64,000 nt of DNA from Corynebacterium ciconiae DSM 44920 (GTDB lineage Bacteria; Actinomycetota; Actinomycetes; Mycobacteriales; Mycobacteriaceae). The translations under genes were made by a program, and so were the position numbers. The notes beneath the pieces were generated by a model that ran no database searches, was not told the origin of the DNA, and saw nothing but the letters and a program-made list of their open reading frames with translations. The DNA lies in contig NZ_CP047189.1 of the NCBI RefSeq assembly GCF_030440575.1, forward strand, positions 62,001 through 126,000. Direction: 5' to 3'. This document shows, piece by piece, positions 26,782 through 35,280 of the stretch (the first letter of the stretch is position 1; each line of letters starts with the position of its first letter).

Positions 26782-29094
26782 CTAGTCGCCCAGCTCCGGT
26801 AGGAGGGAGGAGGGCTCGCCGATGGTGGTAATGAGCAGCTCGTCGCGGGCGCGGGAGGCCGCCACGTAGAGCAGGGCCCGTTCGCGCTGGAGGCTGTCCT
26901 CGCGGTCGGCGTCGGGAAGCGGCTGGCGCCCGCCGCGGCGAGGAATGGTCTGCTCGGTGATGCCATCGAGGATCACGTGGGTAAATTCCATGCCCTTGGC
27001 GTTATGCATCGTCATCACCGATACCGGGGCTTCGAGGGTGGCGGCCCCAGAGCGCAGGGTGCTGGTGGTGATGCCGGCGGTTTTGAGATGGCTGTTGCGC
27101 ATGAGCACTCGCTGGTTATCGCGGCACAGCACGCCGATATGGGTGGAGGGGCTGTTTTGCTTGGTCCATGCGGTGATAGCGCGCTCGATGGCGGCATCTT
27201 CTTCCTCGGGGGTGGCGGCGTGCACGATGCGCGGCAGCGGGCCGGTGCGCACCGAGCGGTAGCCGGTGAGGGTATCGTCCTCGCCGCTGGAATCCAGCCA
27301 CTGCACCCCGTCCAAGATGGCGGAGGCGTAGTTCAGGTTCTGGGCAGTGGTGCGGTAGTTCAGGCGCAGCCGGCGGGTGGCGCCGCCGCGGGTATCAATA
27401 CCGAAGCGGCTGAGCGGCAGCTGGTTGCCGTAGATGCGCTGGTGGGAGTCCTCGGCGAGGAAGATGTCATTGGGACCGGCCGCCACGCAGGCGCGGATGA
27501 AGCGCCAGTGGCCGGCGTGGAAATCTTGGCCCTCGTCCACCACCACGTGGTCGAAGAAGGGCTGCTGGCGCGATTCCAGAATATGGGCGGCCACCACAGC
27601 CAACGCCGGATAGGTGAGGCGCTTGTACTCGGAGCAGCGGCGGATGAAGGCCTGCACGATCGCCCACACGATCTTGCGTTCCTTCCTGCCGAGGGCGGTG
27701 CGCCGCCCGGTGCGGGAGATGCGCAGATAATCCTTCAGCTCGGTGATGGAGTGGGCGAGGATGATGTCGGTGAACTCATCGTTGAGGAAGTCGGGGTGCC
27801 GCTTGGCGGCCGGCAGGCCTTCACCGTTGAGCTCGGCGGCCAGCTCCCAGTTTTTGTGCACATCGCGAGCATCCATCGGCCGGGGCACGAAAGAGGTGCT
27901 GATGCCCAGGGTGGCCTGCAGGGCGGTGTCGAGCTCATCCTTGCGGGCGTTGGTGATGAAGTTGGAGATGGCGGAGTCGATCGCGTTGATCCACACCCCA
28001 GGGGTGCCGGGCATACTGGCCTCCGGGAAGGCGGGATCCAGCACGTTCATCTGGGCTTTGAGCTGGCGGGCGAGCTCCTTGGTGAAGGTGGTGAGAAAGA
28101 TCCGCGGCACCGTGCCCTCTGTGGCGGCCTGCTCGTAGAGGAAGCGGGTGCGGTGCAACAGCACCACGGTTTTGCCGGTGCCGGCGCCACCCACGATGCG
28201 GGCGCTACCGCGGTGCTTGCCCTGCACGGCGCGCTGCTGGGAGGGGTGCAAGAAGGTGCGCCATTCGGCGAAGCTGCCCCGCTCCAGAATGTCTTTGAGA
28301 TCATGCTCGGAAGGATCAATCCAGTAGCTGGAGCGCTGCAGGGAGTCGATGATCGCATCGTCGCTATCGGCATCATCGCTGCCGGGTTCGAGGCGCTGGA
28401 GTCCGAGATCCTCGATTACCTCGTCAATGCTCATTCCCGCCAGCAGGCCGAGGATGGCGTCGCGCTCGAACTCGGGCCGGTCCTCGAGCAGCTCATCGAG
28501 CACGGCTTCGGTGTCGGCGGCCTCGATGTCGGCGACGGTATCGGCAGATAGCCCCAGCTCGGTGATCAATTCTTCCGTGCTGATGCCGGCCTGGCGCAGG
28601 CTTTCACGTGGCGGGATCTGCGGCAGCTGGGCGGCGGTGCCCACGGGAGGTTCTGGTTGCTGCTCGTGGGCGGCGGCGAGCTGCTGCGCGGCGATTTCTG
28701 CGGCGCGCTGCTTGGCGCGGGATTCGATTTCCGCATCCAGATCCTGCGGGCGGGAGGTGGCTGGGCCGCCGCTATTATCGATCACCACCTCGCCATTGGT
28801 GGAGTTGATCTTCACGGTCACCGTCTGCGCATAAGCGATGGCTTCATCGTGATTATCCACGTGCAGCAGCATGAAAAGCCGCCCGTCCGAGCCCTCAAGT
28901 TCCACCAGCACCGCGCGGTATTGATCCGTCACCCGCCCGGTGCGCACCCGCGGATCGGCGGTGTTGTTCAGCGGCTTGATCCTGAGCGAGGGGTGGCTTG
29001 GGTCCTTTTTGAGCTTTTCAATAAAGTTCAGGATCTGCTTTTCCAGCCCGGGTATGGAACGGAAATTCTTGCCCACTAGCAGGGTGCTGCTCAT
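26782..29094 (-). CDS. UvrD-type DNA helicase with N-terminal RelE/ParE-like domain
   Basis: This is a 770-residue superfamily 1 helicase. Walker A GGAGTGKT is at about residue 303, motif II VVDEGQDFH at about 521, LRLNYRTTAQNL gives motif IV/V context, and VMTMHNAKGMEFTHVI and LLYVAASRARDEL are the C-terminal motifs. The first about 100 residues (KNFRSIPGLEKQILNFIEKL, then TGRVTDQYRAVLVEL and LLHVDNHDEAIAYA) look like a RelE/ParE toxin fold rather than a helicase. An acidic linker of about 180 residues joins the two. The architecture suggests RNA/ribosome-linked or defence activity, not housekeeping repair. It lies just upstream of dprE1 on the same strand. Confidence 0.88.
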   Translation of the reverse strand: MSSTLLVGKNFRSIPGLEKQILNFIEKLKKDPSHPSLRIKPLNNTADPRVRTGRVTDQYRAVLVELEGSDGRLFMLLHVDNHDEAIAYAQTVTVKINSTNGEVVIDNSGGPATSRPQDLDAEIESRAKQRAAEIAAQQLAAAHEQQPEPPVGTAAQLPQIPPRESLRQAGISTEELITELGLSADTVADIEAADTEAVLDELLEDRPEFERDAILGLLAGMSIDEVIEDLGLQRLEPGSDDADSDDAIIDSLQRSSYWIDPSEHDLKDILERGSFAEWRTFLHPSQQRAVQGKHRGSARIVGGAGTGKTVVLLHRTRFLYEQAATEGTVPRIFLTTFTKELARQLKAQMNVLDPAFPEASMPGTPGVWINAIDSAISNFITNARKDELDTALQATLGISTSFVPRPMDARDVHKNWELAAELNGEGLPAAKRHPDFLNDEFTDIILAHSITELKDYLRISRTGRRTALGRKERKIVWAIVQAFIRRCSEYKRLTYPALAVVAAHILESRQQPFFDHVVVDEGQDFHAGHWRFIRACVAAGPNDIFLAEDSHQRIYGNQLPLSRFGIDTRGGATRRLRLNYRTTAQNLNYASAILDGVQWLDSSGEDDTLTGYRSVRTGPLPRIVHAATPEEEDAAIERAITAWTKQNSPSTHIGVLCRDNQRVLMRNSHLKTAGITTSTLRSGAATLEAPVSVMTMHNAKGMEFTHVILDGITEQTIPRRGGRQPLPDADREDSLQRERALLYVAASRARDELLITTIGEPSSLLPELGD

Positions 29095-29122
29095 CGTCTG
29101 TCACTCCATGTGTGTTGCCATT

Positions 29123-29134
29123 GCTTATCGACGC
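29123..29134 (+). repeat. 12-mer GCTTATCGACGC, copy 5 (intergenic)
   Basis: Exact copy 29 nt upstream of the UvrD-type helicase start, followed by CCAC. Confidence 0.85.
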
Positions 29135-29214
29135 CCACTCGCGCCGCCGCAGCGGATCGGTGTGAAGAAAAGCTTAGTGAATCCCCGCTGACCCTAGGGC
29201 CGGTTTTTCATTAC

Positions 29215-29832
29215 TTAGAGCCACCCCGCATCACGGGCCATTCGGGCCGCCTCGTAGCGGTTACCGGCGTTGGTTTTCGCAATGATGCTGGAGAGGTGAT
29301 TGCGCACGGTGCCTGCGCTCATGTGCAGTGCGGCCGCGATGCTGCGGGTATCGGCGCCGCTGAGCGCCTGACGGGCCACCTCCACCTCCCTGGGAGTAAG
29401 CGGGGATTCCATGGCGCTTAAGGTATCGGCCATCATCTCAGGATCAATCACGGTCAGCCCATGATGTACTTGGCGTACTGCCTCTGCCAGCTGTTCCGGC
29501 GGGGTGTCTTTGACCAAAAAGCCGCGGGCGCCATGAGCGAGTGCCGTTTTCACATAGCCCGCCCGGCCGAAGGTGGTGACGATCACGCAGGCGCAGGGGG
29601 TGGCGGCGTGGCGATTGCGTTCTGTGATGGCTTTGGCGGCCTCGAGGCCACTCATGTCGGGCATCTCTATGTCTACGAGGGCGATGTCCACCGAGTGAGC
29701 GTCGATAAGCGGCACCACTTCGCTGCCGGAACCACACTGCGCTACCACCTCGATATCGCGCTCCAAATCCAACAGGGCCGCGAGGGCGCCGCGTACCAGG
29801 GCCTGATCATCGGCCAGCAGAACCCGGATCAT
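29215..29832 (-). CDS. NarL/LuxR-family response regulator
   Basis: This 205-residue protein has an N-terminal receiver with the acidic pair in LLADDQ, the phospho-acceptor Asp in ALVDIEMPDMSG (about residue 54) and the switch Lys in GFLVKDTPPEQL. The C-terminal LuxR helix-turn-helix is LTPREVEVARQALSG followed by IAAALHMSAGTVRNHLSSI. It overlaps the kinase gene by 4 bp and must be its partner. It probably regulates the ABC transporter genes of the same operon; the tandem GATTGTCAT repeats upstream of the operon are candidate sites. Confidence 0.93.
   Translation of the reverse strand: MIRVLLADDQALVRGALAALLDLERDIEVVAQCGSGSEVVPLIDAHSVDIALVDIEMPDMSGLEAAKAITERNRHAATPCACVIVTTFGRAGYVKTALAHGARGFLVKDTPPEQLAEAVRQVHHGLTVIDPEMMADTLSAMESPLTPREVEVARQALSGADTRSIAAALHMSAGTVRNHLSSIIAKTNAGNRYEAARMARDAGWL
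29699..29710 (-). repeat. 12-mer GCTTATCGACGC, copy 6 (within the response-regulator gene)
   Basis: Exact copy in minus orientation, followed by TCAC. Confidence 0.85.
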
Positions 29833-30917
29833 GCTGCTCCTAACTGCACCGTGATGGTGGTGCCATCGTGATTCTCAATCTGCAGCTGCGCCCCGGCCGC
29901 TGTGGCGCGACGACGCATCCCGCGCAGACCATTGCCCTCGTGCGTACCCATACCGCACCCATTATCGTGCACCCGCATACACCGCGGGGTGAGGGTGATG
30001 TGACAATCGCTGGCGCCGGAGTGGCGAATGACATTGGTGATCGCCTCGCGCAGCACCCACGCAAACAGCGGTGGATCCTGCACCGGGGTGGTGTGCTCGA
30101 TCGTGCACTGAATACCCGCGGTGGCCAGGGCATCGCGGGCGTGGGTGAGCTCGGTGGAGAGATCGCGGCCCAATTGATGATTCACCGCGGCGCGGACCTC
30201 TACGAGGCTGCGTTTACTCAACTCCGCCACCGCCTGCATTTCCTCCTTAGCCCGCAGCGGATCGTGATCCACATAGCGGGCAGCCACCTCGGCCTTGAGG
30301 TTAATCACCGTGAGCGAATGCCCCAGCAGATCGTGCACATCGGTGGCGAGCTTCTCCCGCTCCCGGGCTTGTTCCAATTCCTGGCGGATTCGGCGGGCTG
30401 CGAGCTCGCGATTATTCGCCACCCCGGCCACTGTGATCAACGCCGGCACCACGACGGTCAGACTCAGAATGCTCAGATCCGCCCCTGCGCTGAGCACGAG
30501 GATCGACGCCGCCGCGCAGAGAAGAGGCACCGCGCTCAGAGTGAAGCGCAGCGGCCGCGAAAAGGCGATAAAGGAGACAAAAAACGGCAGAAAACACACA
30601 ACCCAGCTGCCCAGAGGGATGCTCGCGCAGGCAACAAGGATGCTTAATGCGGCGGCTGCCGCCCAAAAGCGAGCATCCGGCGACCACCCGCGCGGATAGT
30701 AGGTGTGCGCGCCAAAGTAGAAGCTATAGACGCCCGCGAAGGCGAGGATGCACAGCACCGCCCACACCTGTTCCGCTGTGGAGACACGAGGCGCAGTGTT
30801 CATCACCGGCACCGCCAAAAACGGCAGCCACAGACTGGCGAAAATACAGGTGAACACATCGAAGCCCTGCCAAGGCCTAGAGAATGTGCCGTGCACGGCT
30901 GAGGGGGTTGGTGCCAC
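29829..30917 (-). CDS. DesK/NarX-like sensor histidine kinase
   Basis: This 362-residue kinase has about five N-terminal transmembrane segments (to about residue 160). The HisKA_3 helix is KLATDVHDLLGHSLTVINLK, with the phospho-accepting His near residue 190. The HATPase domain has DNGCGMGTHEGNGLRGM. The start is GTG with AAGGAGG 12 nt upstream. It forms a two-component system with the overlapping response regulator and is encoded 26 bp after the ABC permease, so it probably senses the compound, or envelope stress, handled by that exporter. Confidence 0.92.
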   Translation of the reverse strand: MAPTPSAVHGTFSRPWQGFDVFTCIFASLWLPFLAVPVMNTAPRVSTAEQVWAVLCILAFAGVYSFYFGAHTYYPRGWSPDARFWAAAAALSILVACASIPLGSWVVCFLPFFVSFIAFSRPLRFTLSAVPLLCAAASILVLSAGADLSILSLTVVVPALITVAGVANNRELAARRIRQELEQAREREKLATDVHDLLGHSLTVINLKAEVAARYVDHDPLRAKEEMQAVAELSKRSLVEVRAAVNHQLGRDLSTELTHARDALATAGIQCTIEHTTPVQDPPLFAWVLREAITNVIRHSGASDCHITLTPRCMRVHDNGCGMGTHEGNGLRGMRRRATAAGAQLQIENHDGTTITVQLGAA

Positions 30918-30943
30918 GGATGTGCTCGCCTCCTTGCCTTAGG

Positions 30944-31699
30944 CTAAACGCGCGACTTATCGCGGCGGTTCAGCAGCACCACGATCGTGCCGAACAGCAG
31001 CGCCCACGCCACAACATTGACTACAGCATAAGACAACGGATCGCTGATCATGCCCGGTGCATCAGCAATGGCCTGGGTGCCCTCGGACAAGGGATAGCGG
31101 GCCAATGCGCCGGCACCATAGGCAGGGGTGAGGCGCACAATCGGCATCATCGATTCCGGCAGGGGTGTGAAGAGATTACCGACAAAGGCCAACACCACCA
31201 ACGAGGCCGAAGACACCGCCACCGACGTCGTGCTGCGCAGCACCATGGCCCAGGCCACGCCATAGAAGCCAAAAGGAATGGAAACAAGCACGCACAACAC
31301 CCCAGAGAGCGCCCACGCGGCAGCCGGCATCTCTGCCCCGGTGAGTGCGCCAGTGATATACACCGCCACCACCGGCAGCAATGCACGCAGTGTCACCGGA
31401 GCGAGTTGAGCGGCGAAAAGCATACGCCCAGACAGTGGGGTGAGGGCGAGCTGCCGGTTCCAGCCGCTCAGCCCCTCCAACACCGTGGCCCCGGCGCCGC
31501 CGACTGCGCCCACCGCCCCAGCGTAGAAAGCTAGTCCGATCATCACGTAGGCGGTGATATTGCCGTCATGAAGCGGCTGATCCCCAAAGGGCTGGGCGGC
31601 GCCGAAGACCAAGAAGAAAAACACCGGCAGCGCTATGGAGAAGAAAAGCCCAGCTTTGTCTGTGAATACCCGAGAAAGATTCAAAGCCAAGAATGTCAT
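30944..31699 (-). CDS. ABC-2-type transporter permease
   Basis: This 251-residue membrane protein has about six helices in the ABC-2/DrrB-like arrangement (LFFSIALPVFFFLVFGAAQPF, then YVMIGLAFYAGAVGAVGG). It pairs with the ATPase gene, whose stop overlaps its start (ATGA), and is followed by the two-component genes. Together this is the typical layout of an exporter for lipids, drugs or peptides under TCS control. The substrate is unknown. Confidence 0.9.
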   Translation of the reverse strand: MTFLALNLSRVFTDKAGLFFSIALPVFFFLVFGAAQPFGDQPLHDGNITAYVMIGLAFYAGAVGAVGGAGATVLEGLSGWNRQLALTPLSGRMLFAAQLAPVTLRALLPVVAVYITGALTGAEMPAAAWALSGVLCVLVSIPFGFYGVAWAMVLRSTTSVAVSSASLVVLAFVGNLFTPLPESMMPIVRLTPAYGAGALARYPLSEGTQAIADAPGMISDPLSYAVVNVVAWALLFGTIVVLLNRRDKSRV

Positions 31700-32649
31700 G
31701 CGTGTTCTCCTTCAGAGGTGATAGCGAGGAAAGTATCGTCCAAGGATGCGGCAGTAATCTGCAGATTCTTCGCCGCGGTGTGGTTAAGCAGATAGCGGGC
31801 GAGAGCATCAGAATCAGTGGTGGACAACCGCCACGTGCCGCCCCCTCGATGCTCCACGCCGCCGAGAAGCTCGGCAGCGGGGGAGTGGCTTAACTCCTCG
31901 GGGGAGAAACTAGAAGGAAACTCCGCCTCGATGTGCTGTGCGCTGCCTAAATGTCTGATCTCGTCCACGCTGCCATCAGCCAGAATGCTGCCCTCAGTGA
32001 GCAACACGATGCGCTCGGCGAAGTTCTGCGCCTCCTCTAGGTAGTGAGTGGCGAAAAGGATAGTGGTGCCGTGGCTGGCTTGGGCGCGCATCGACTCCCA
32101 GAATTCGTGGCGAGCGGTGGGATCCATGCCGGCGGTGGGCTCATCAAGAATGAGGACACTCGGCTCGCCCAGCAGCGCTAAGGCGAAACGCAGCCGCTGC
32201 TTCTCGCCCCCAGATAAGGCCTGTACTTTACGGCGGCGCAGAGCGGTGAGATTCGCCCGCTCAAGCACCTCCTCCAGCGGGGCAGTGTGGGCAAAGGTAC
32301 TGGCGATCAACCGCACCGTTTTCTCCACACTGAGATCAGGCAGCAGCCCGCCGGTTTGAAGCACCGCCCCAATCTGCGAGCGTTCCACCGCAGTTCGCGG
32401 CGAGGTGCCACAGATCTCTACCTCCCCAGAGGTGGGAGTGGTCAGCCCCAACAGCAGATCAATAAGCGTGCTCTTGCCCGCGCCATTGGGTCCGAGCAGG
32501 GCGATGATCTCGCCCGAGCCGATCTCGAGAGAGACATCCTTGAGCGCCTGAACCCCCGAGCGGCCCCCAAAAAACTTGCTGACATGCTTCACGCTCGCGC
32601 CCGTTTCGGCGCGCGTGGTGGTGGATGATGTGGAGTGCATGCCCCTCAT
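31696..32649 (-). CDS. ABC transporter ATP-binding protein (exporter type)
   Basis: This 317-residue ATPase has Walker A GPNGAGKST, the signature ALSGGEKQRLRFALAL, Walker B VLILDEPTAGMD and the H-loop FATHYLEEAQ. A C-terminal extension of about 90 residues is typical of DrrA/YhaQ-type exporters. The ATG at 32649 and the one at 32640 are both possible; neither has a good ribosome binding site at normal spacing. It is the first gene of the operon ATPase-permease-kinase-regulator. Confidence 0.93.
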   Translation of the reverse strand: MRGMHSTSSTTTRAETGASVKHVSKFFGGRSGVQALKDVSLEIGSGEIIALLGPNGAGKSTLIDLLLGLTTPTSGEVEICGTSPRTAVERSQIGAVLQTGGLLPDLSVEKTVRLIASTFAHTAPLEEVLERANLTALRRRKVQALSGGEKQRLRFALALLGEPSVLILDEPTAGMDPTARHEFWESMRAQASHGTTILFATHYLEEAQNFAERIVLLTEGSILADGSVDEIRHLGSAQHIEAEFPSSFSPEELSHSPAAELLGGVEHRGGGTWRLSTTDSDALARYLLNHTAAKNLQITAASLDDTFLAITSEGEHA

Positions 32650-32681
32650 CCAAGCGGAGAGGCGCCCCTAGGACGTAGGGA

Positions 32682-32713
32682 GATTGTCATCTCTTCACCA
32701 TGAGGATTGTCAT
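32682..32713. promoter_or_regulatory. Tandem GATTGTCAT repeats upstream of the ABC/TCS operon
   Basis: GATTGTCAT occurs at 32682-32690 and 32705-32713, 23 bp apart (about two helical turns) in the same orientation, 33-64 nt upstream of the operon start. It is a good candidate binding site for the response regulator encoded in the operon. Confidence 0.45.
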
Positions 32714-32779
32714 GGGTGATGGTCCGTGGCGGCGCCACTGGTGCGGCCAAGTACGGCCGCCACGAAGCCTCGGATTAAT

Positions 32780-32812
32780 GGGGCGGGCTCAGCGGACGCC
32801 GCTGAGCGCCCC
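32780..32812 (-). terminator. Terminator downstream of the secreted SxxK protein gene
   Basis: Stem GGGGCG-(GG bulge)-CTCAGCGG with CCGCTGAGCGCCCC and a 3-nt loop. On the minus strand ATTAAT follows. It lies 7 bp after the stop at 32819. Confidence 0.65.
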
Positions 32813-32818
32813 ACATGC

Positions 32819-33766
32819 TTAGCGCGGCTGGGGCAGAAAATCCGCCACCGGCTGCGGCATCGGCACATACTCCGGCACCAGTGCCACCAGCGGATCGGTA
32901 ACCGGCGGGGCGATATGACCCACCTGCTGATCCACCACCTGGCGCGCCGGGTAGTTCATCATCGGAATCCCCGCAGAGCCGAAGGGCGTGGGCAGAGCAG
33001 GCGGGGCCGGAATGTGGCCGCCGGGGGCGAAGGCCGACTGCACATCGTGGGTGAGCTGTGCGGCAGGGCCATGAGTGGCGGCGGCCACCGAGAAATCATG
33101 GCCGTAGCTGGCGGAGGCGTGGAAGGAACGGCGATCATCCGACCAGCCCCACTTGGTGCCGATGACTCCGGGCAGAGTGGAGGTGCCGAAATTCTGGGCG
33201 TAGCCATCGGCCGCCACCGGCGAGGCGGTGGCAAGGGCCACCAGCACGGGATCGGCTGGGTTCTGGCGCTTCTTCGCTTCCAGATACTTCACGCTATCCG
33301 CAGTGGAGGTAGTGGAGTTGCCCCAGTGGGCGGCGCCATGGGTATCACGCAAGCCATAGGCGGAGGCGGTGGCATTGATGGACTGCGGATACTTGGCATA
33401 GAGCTGGGAGGCGATGCGATCATCCGAGGTGCGCAGCATCTGGGTAGCCTGCGCCTTCTCCTCCGGGGTGCCGTGGGTGAAGACATAATCGGCGATGTAC
33501 ATCTTCACAATCGACAGCCCAGGCCTGGATTCGTGCTCGTTCGCTGTACCCGCGTGGAACCCGGTGAGGGTGTGCTCGAAAGAGATCTGGGTGCGCCCTG
33601 GGGCACTGATAGTGCCATTGGGATTGGTGCGCGGCACCGGCGCCGCCGCAGCCGAGGTGGCCAGTAGCGGGGCGGCTGCCGAGGCGATTACCGCCGTCGA
33701 GACAGCCGCCACAACGCGGCGGGATACGCGGGGAAGACGAGAGGGAGCGCGGTGAGATCCAGTCAT
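32819..33766 (-). CDS. Secreted serine-hydrolase-like (beta-lactamase/PBP-like) protein
   Basis: This 315-residue exported protein has a basic N-terminus, a hydrophobic core and the cleavage region ATSAAAAPV (about residue 40). The mature part has LSIVKMYIADYVF, which fits an SxxK motif, then RTSDDRIAS in the place of an SDN/SxN motif and GTKWGWSDDR resembling a KTG box. This suggests a penicillin-binding-protein/beta-lactamase fold, possibly a divergent or inactive one. The C-terminus is Pro-rich with no anchor. The exact activity is not known. Confidence 0.65.
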   Translation of the reverse strand: MTGSHRAPSRLPRVSRRVVAAVSTAVIASAAAPLLATSAAAAPVPRTNPNGTISAPGRTQISFEHTLTGFHAGTANEHESRPGLSIVKMYIADYVFTHGTPEEKAQATQMLRTSDDRIASQLYAKYPQSINATASAYGLRDTHGAAHWGNSTTSTADSVKYLEAKKRQNPADPVLVALATASPVAADGYAQNFGTSTLPGVIGTKWGWSDDRRSFHASASYGHDFSVAAATHGPAAQLTHDVQSAFAPGGHIPAPPALPTPFGSAGIPMMNYPARQVVDQQVGHIAPPVTDPLVALVPEYVPMPQPVADFLPQPR

Positions 33767-34033
33767 GCTGTTCAGTATATGGCTTCAGGGCTGTGCGCTG
33801 GAAGTAAAGGTAATATTTGCCTTCCCCACGCTGGGGTCGTGGCCCCTGGATGGCTGGGGGTTGAGCGAGACGGTGGCACAACCTGTGCCGGATGCCTCCG
33901 TCGTGGCAGGTCAACCACCCCAGATTAAGCCGCTGGGGCTCTGCCTCCTGCTTTGTCCCTAGCGCCTGCGGCGCCCCAGTGGTTGTTCCCGGCGCCCTCG
34001 GCGTTCGGCCACCACTGCGCTCTGGTGTGGCCT

Positions 34034-34663
34034 TTAGGGAAGCTCTGGCGGATCCGGTAGCTCTCCTTTGTAAGAGATATGATCGCCATCCCAGTAGTAG
34101 ACAACCGATTTGGTGTGGCTGTACATGAAAGCTAGTGGATCTCCTGATTCTCGGAAGGCTTTGCTGTCCACAAAAGATACTTCAACGCCGTTGGGATCCT
34201 CTTTGGCATTCGCGACTGTTAAGCGGTTGTCACCCGCGAATTGCTGGAATGAACCCTTGTGAAAAAGCGCAACCATAAGGTAGGAGCGCACATTTTCATC
34301 GTCTAGCAGGATGTACGACACATCCTTATCTGGGTCGTACGCGGAGCTATCAGAGATAAACAAACCGTCAGAGTCCATCGCTTTCCGTGCCTCGGCTAGG
34401 GCGATGTCTTCGGCTTCCGACCTCGAGGCACCAGTAGAGCTCTCAGAGCTACTCGACTGCGGCGCGTTGTTATCGGCCGAGTCGTCTGGGGTGACGGTCG
34501 TCGTTGTTGTTTTGGTAATGGTGGTGGTTGGAGTCTCAGTAGCCGACGGGGCTGCTGCGGTGTCATCGTCGTTGCACGCTGTCAGTCCAGCAATGCAGAG
34601 CCCAGCGGCAAGGGCTATCGCCGAGGCCTTCGTGGCCTTTGAGTAGGCGGTGCGGGTACCCAT
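34034..34663 (-). CDS. Putative LppP/LprE-like lipoprotein
   Basis: This 209-residue lipoprotein has lipobox LTAC with Cys30. A Thr/Ser-rich low-complexity linker (about 33-85) follows, then a domain with YLMVALFHKGSFQQF and VVYYWDGDHISYKGELP. The hydrophobic-FHKG pattern and the final GELP resemble the LppP/LprE domain of the lipoprotein at 6134 (plus strand), which ends GELPPD. It should be surface-anchored; the function is unknown. It is a single gene, with unassigned DNA on its 5' side. Confidence 0.72.
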   Translation of the reverse strand: MGTRTAYSKATKASAIALAAGLCIAGLTACNDDDTAAAPSATETPTTTITKTTTTTVTPDDSADNNAPQSSSSESSTGASRSEAEDIALAEARKAMDSDGLFISDSSAYDPDKDVSYILLDDENVRSYLMVALFHKGSFQQFAGDNRLTVANAKEDPNGVEVSFVDSKAFRESGDPLAFMYSHTKSVVYYWDGDHISYKGELPDPPELP

Positions 34664-35280
34664 GTAGATTCACCTTCACTAGATAGTCGCAGGAAAGAAG
34701 CTAACTGCCCACCACGCCGTGGACGTGGATGGTCTGATCACAGCCCGATTCGACTTCAATACCCGGGTGGCAGCGGCTTGGGAATCCCGCCAGTCGGTGG
34801 AACACTCCCTACGCTGTGAAGGGCAATTCCTTGGGCACATGGCGTGGTTGGTGAGCTAGGGCTGATGCGACGGTTGGCGGTGCCAACGGCGCGCTCGTGC
34901 ACGCTGCTTAAGCCCTCGATGCTGCGTCATTGTTTTCTAACGTTACTCACTCACAGGGCAGGAAGAAGGCGTTTTAAGCAACGTAATGAGAGTGATGTGC
35001 GAAAGCGGTGTGGGCCGGGCTTACCCAGCGTCATAGTGTCCGCATTTCTGTGCCTCGATACTGGCGAGATGTCCAGCTCGGCGGTTTGTCGGCTTCGTGG
35101 CGGGGAGCCCTTGACGCACACGAATCCGGCCCTAGTCACTTACCTACATAGGAGACTAGGGCCGGTTATGTGGTGCTCATGGTTCTGTGATCGGCGCGTG
35201 TGAAACACTGTCCGCGTCGTGCACCTGCTCTGGCAGGCGCCAGTGAAAACTCGCGGCCTGGCGCGAAGAATGGCCAGAGG
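34664..35280. other. 617-bp region without a convincing gene
   Basis: No reading frame here has a convincing start, ribosome binding site or recognisable domain. The longest, 34844-35203 on the plus strand (119 codons), has atypical composition (many Arg/Cys/His). The only clear structure is the 12-bp hairpin at 35126-35165. The region may hold the lipoprotein promoter and degraded accessory DNA. Confidence 0.5.
35126..35165. terminator. Strong hairpin downstream of dcuC, possible terminator
   Basis: Perfect 12-bp stem CCGGCCCTAGTC (35126-35137) with GACTAGGGCCGG (35154-35165) and a 16-nt loop. It lies about 115 bp past the dcuC stop on the minus strand. No strong T tract. Its right arm shares CTAGGGCCGGTT with 29194-29205. 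Confidence 0.45.

Noticed and set aside
34844..35203. 119-codon plus-strand frame in the gene-free stretch
   Set aside because: Unusual Arg/Cys/His composition, no ribosome binding site, runs through the strong hairpin at 35126-35165.
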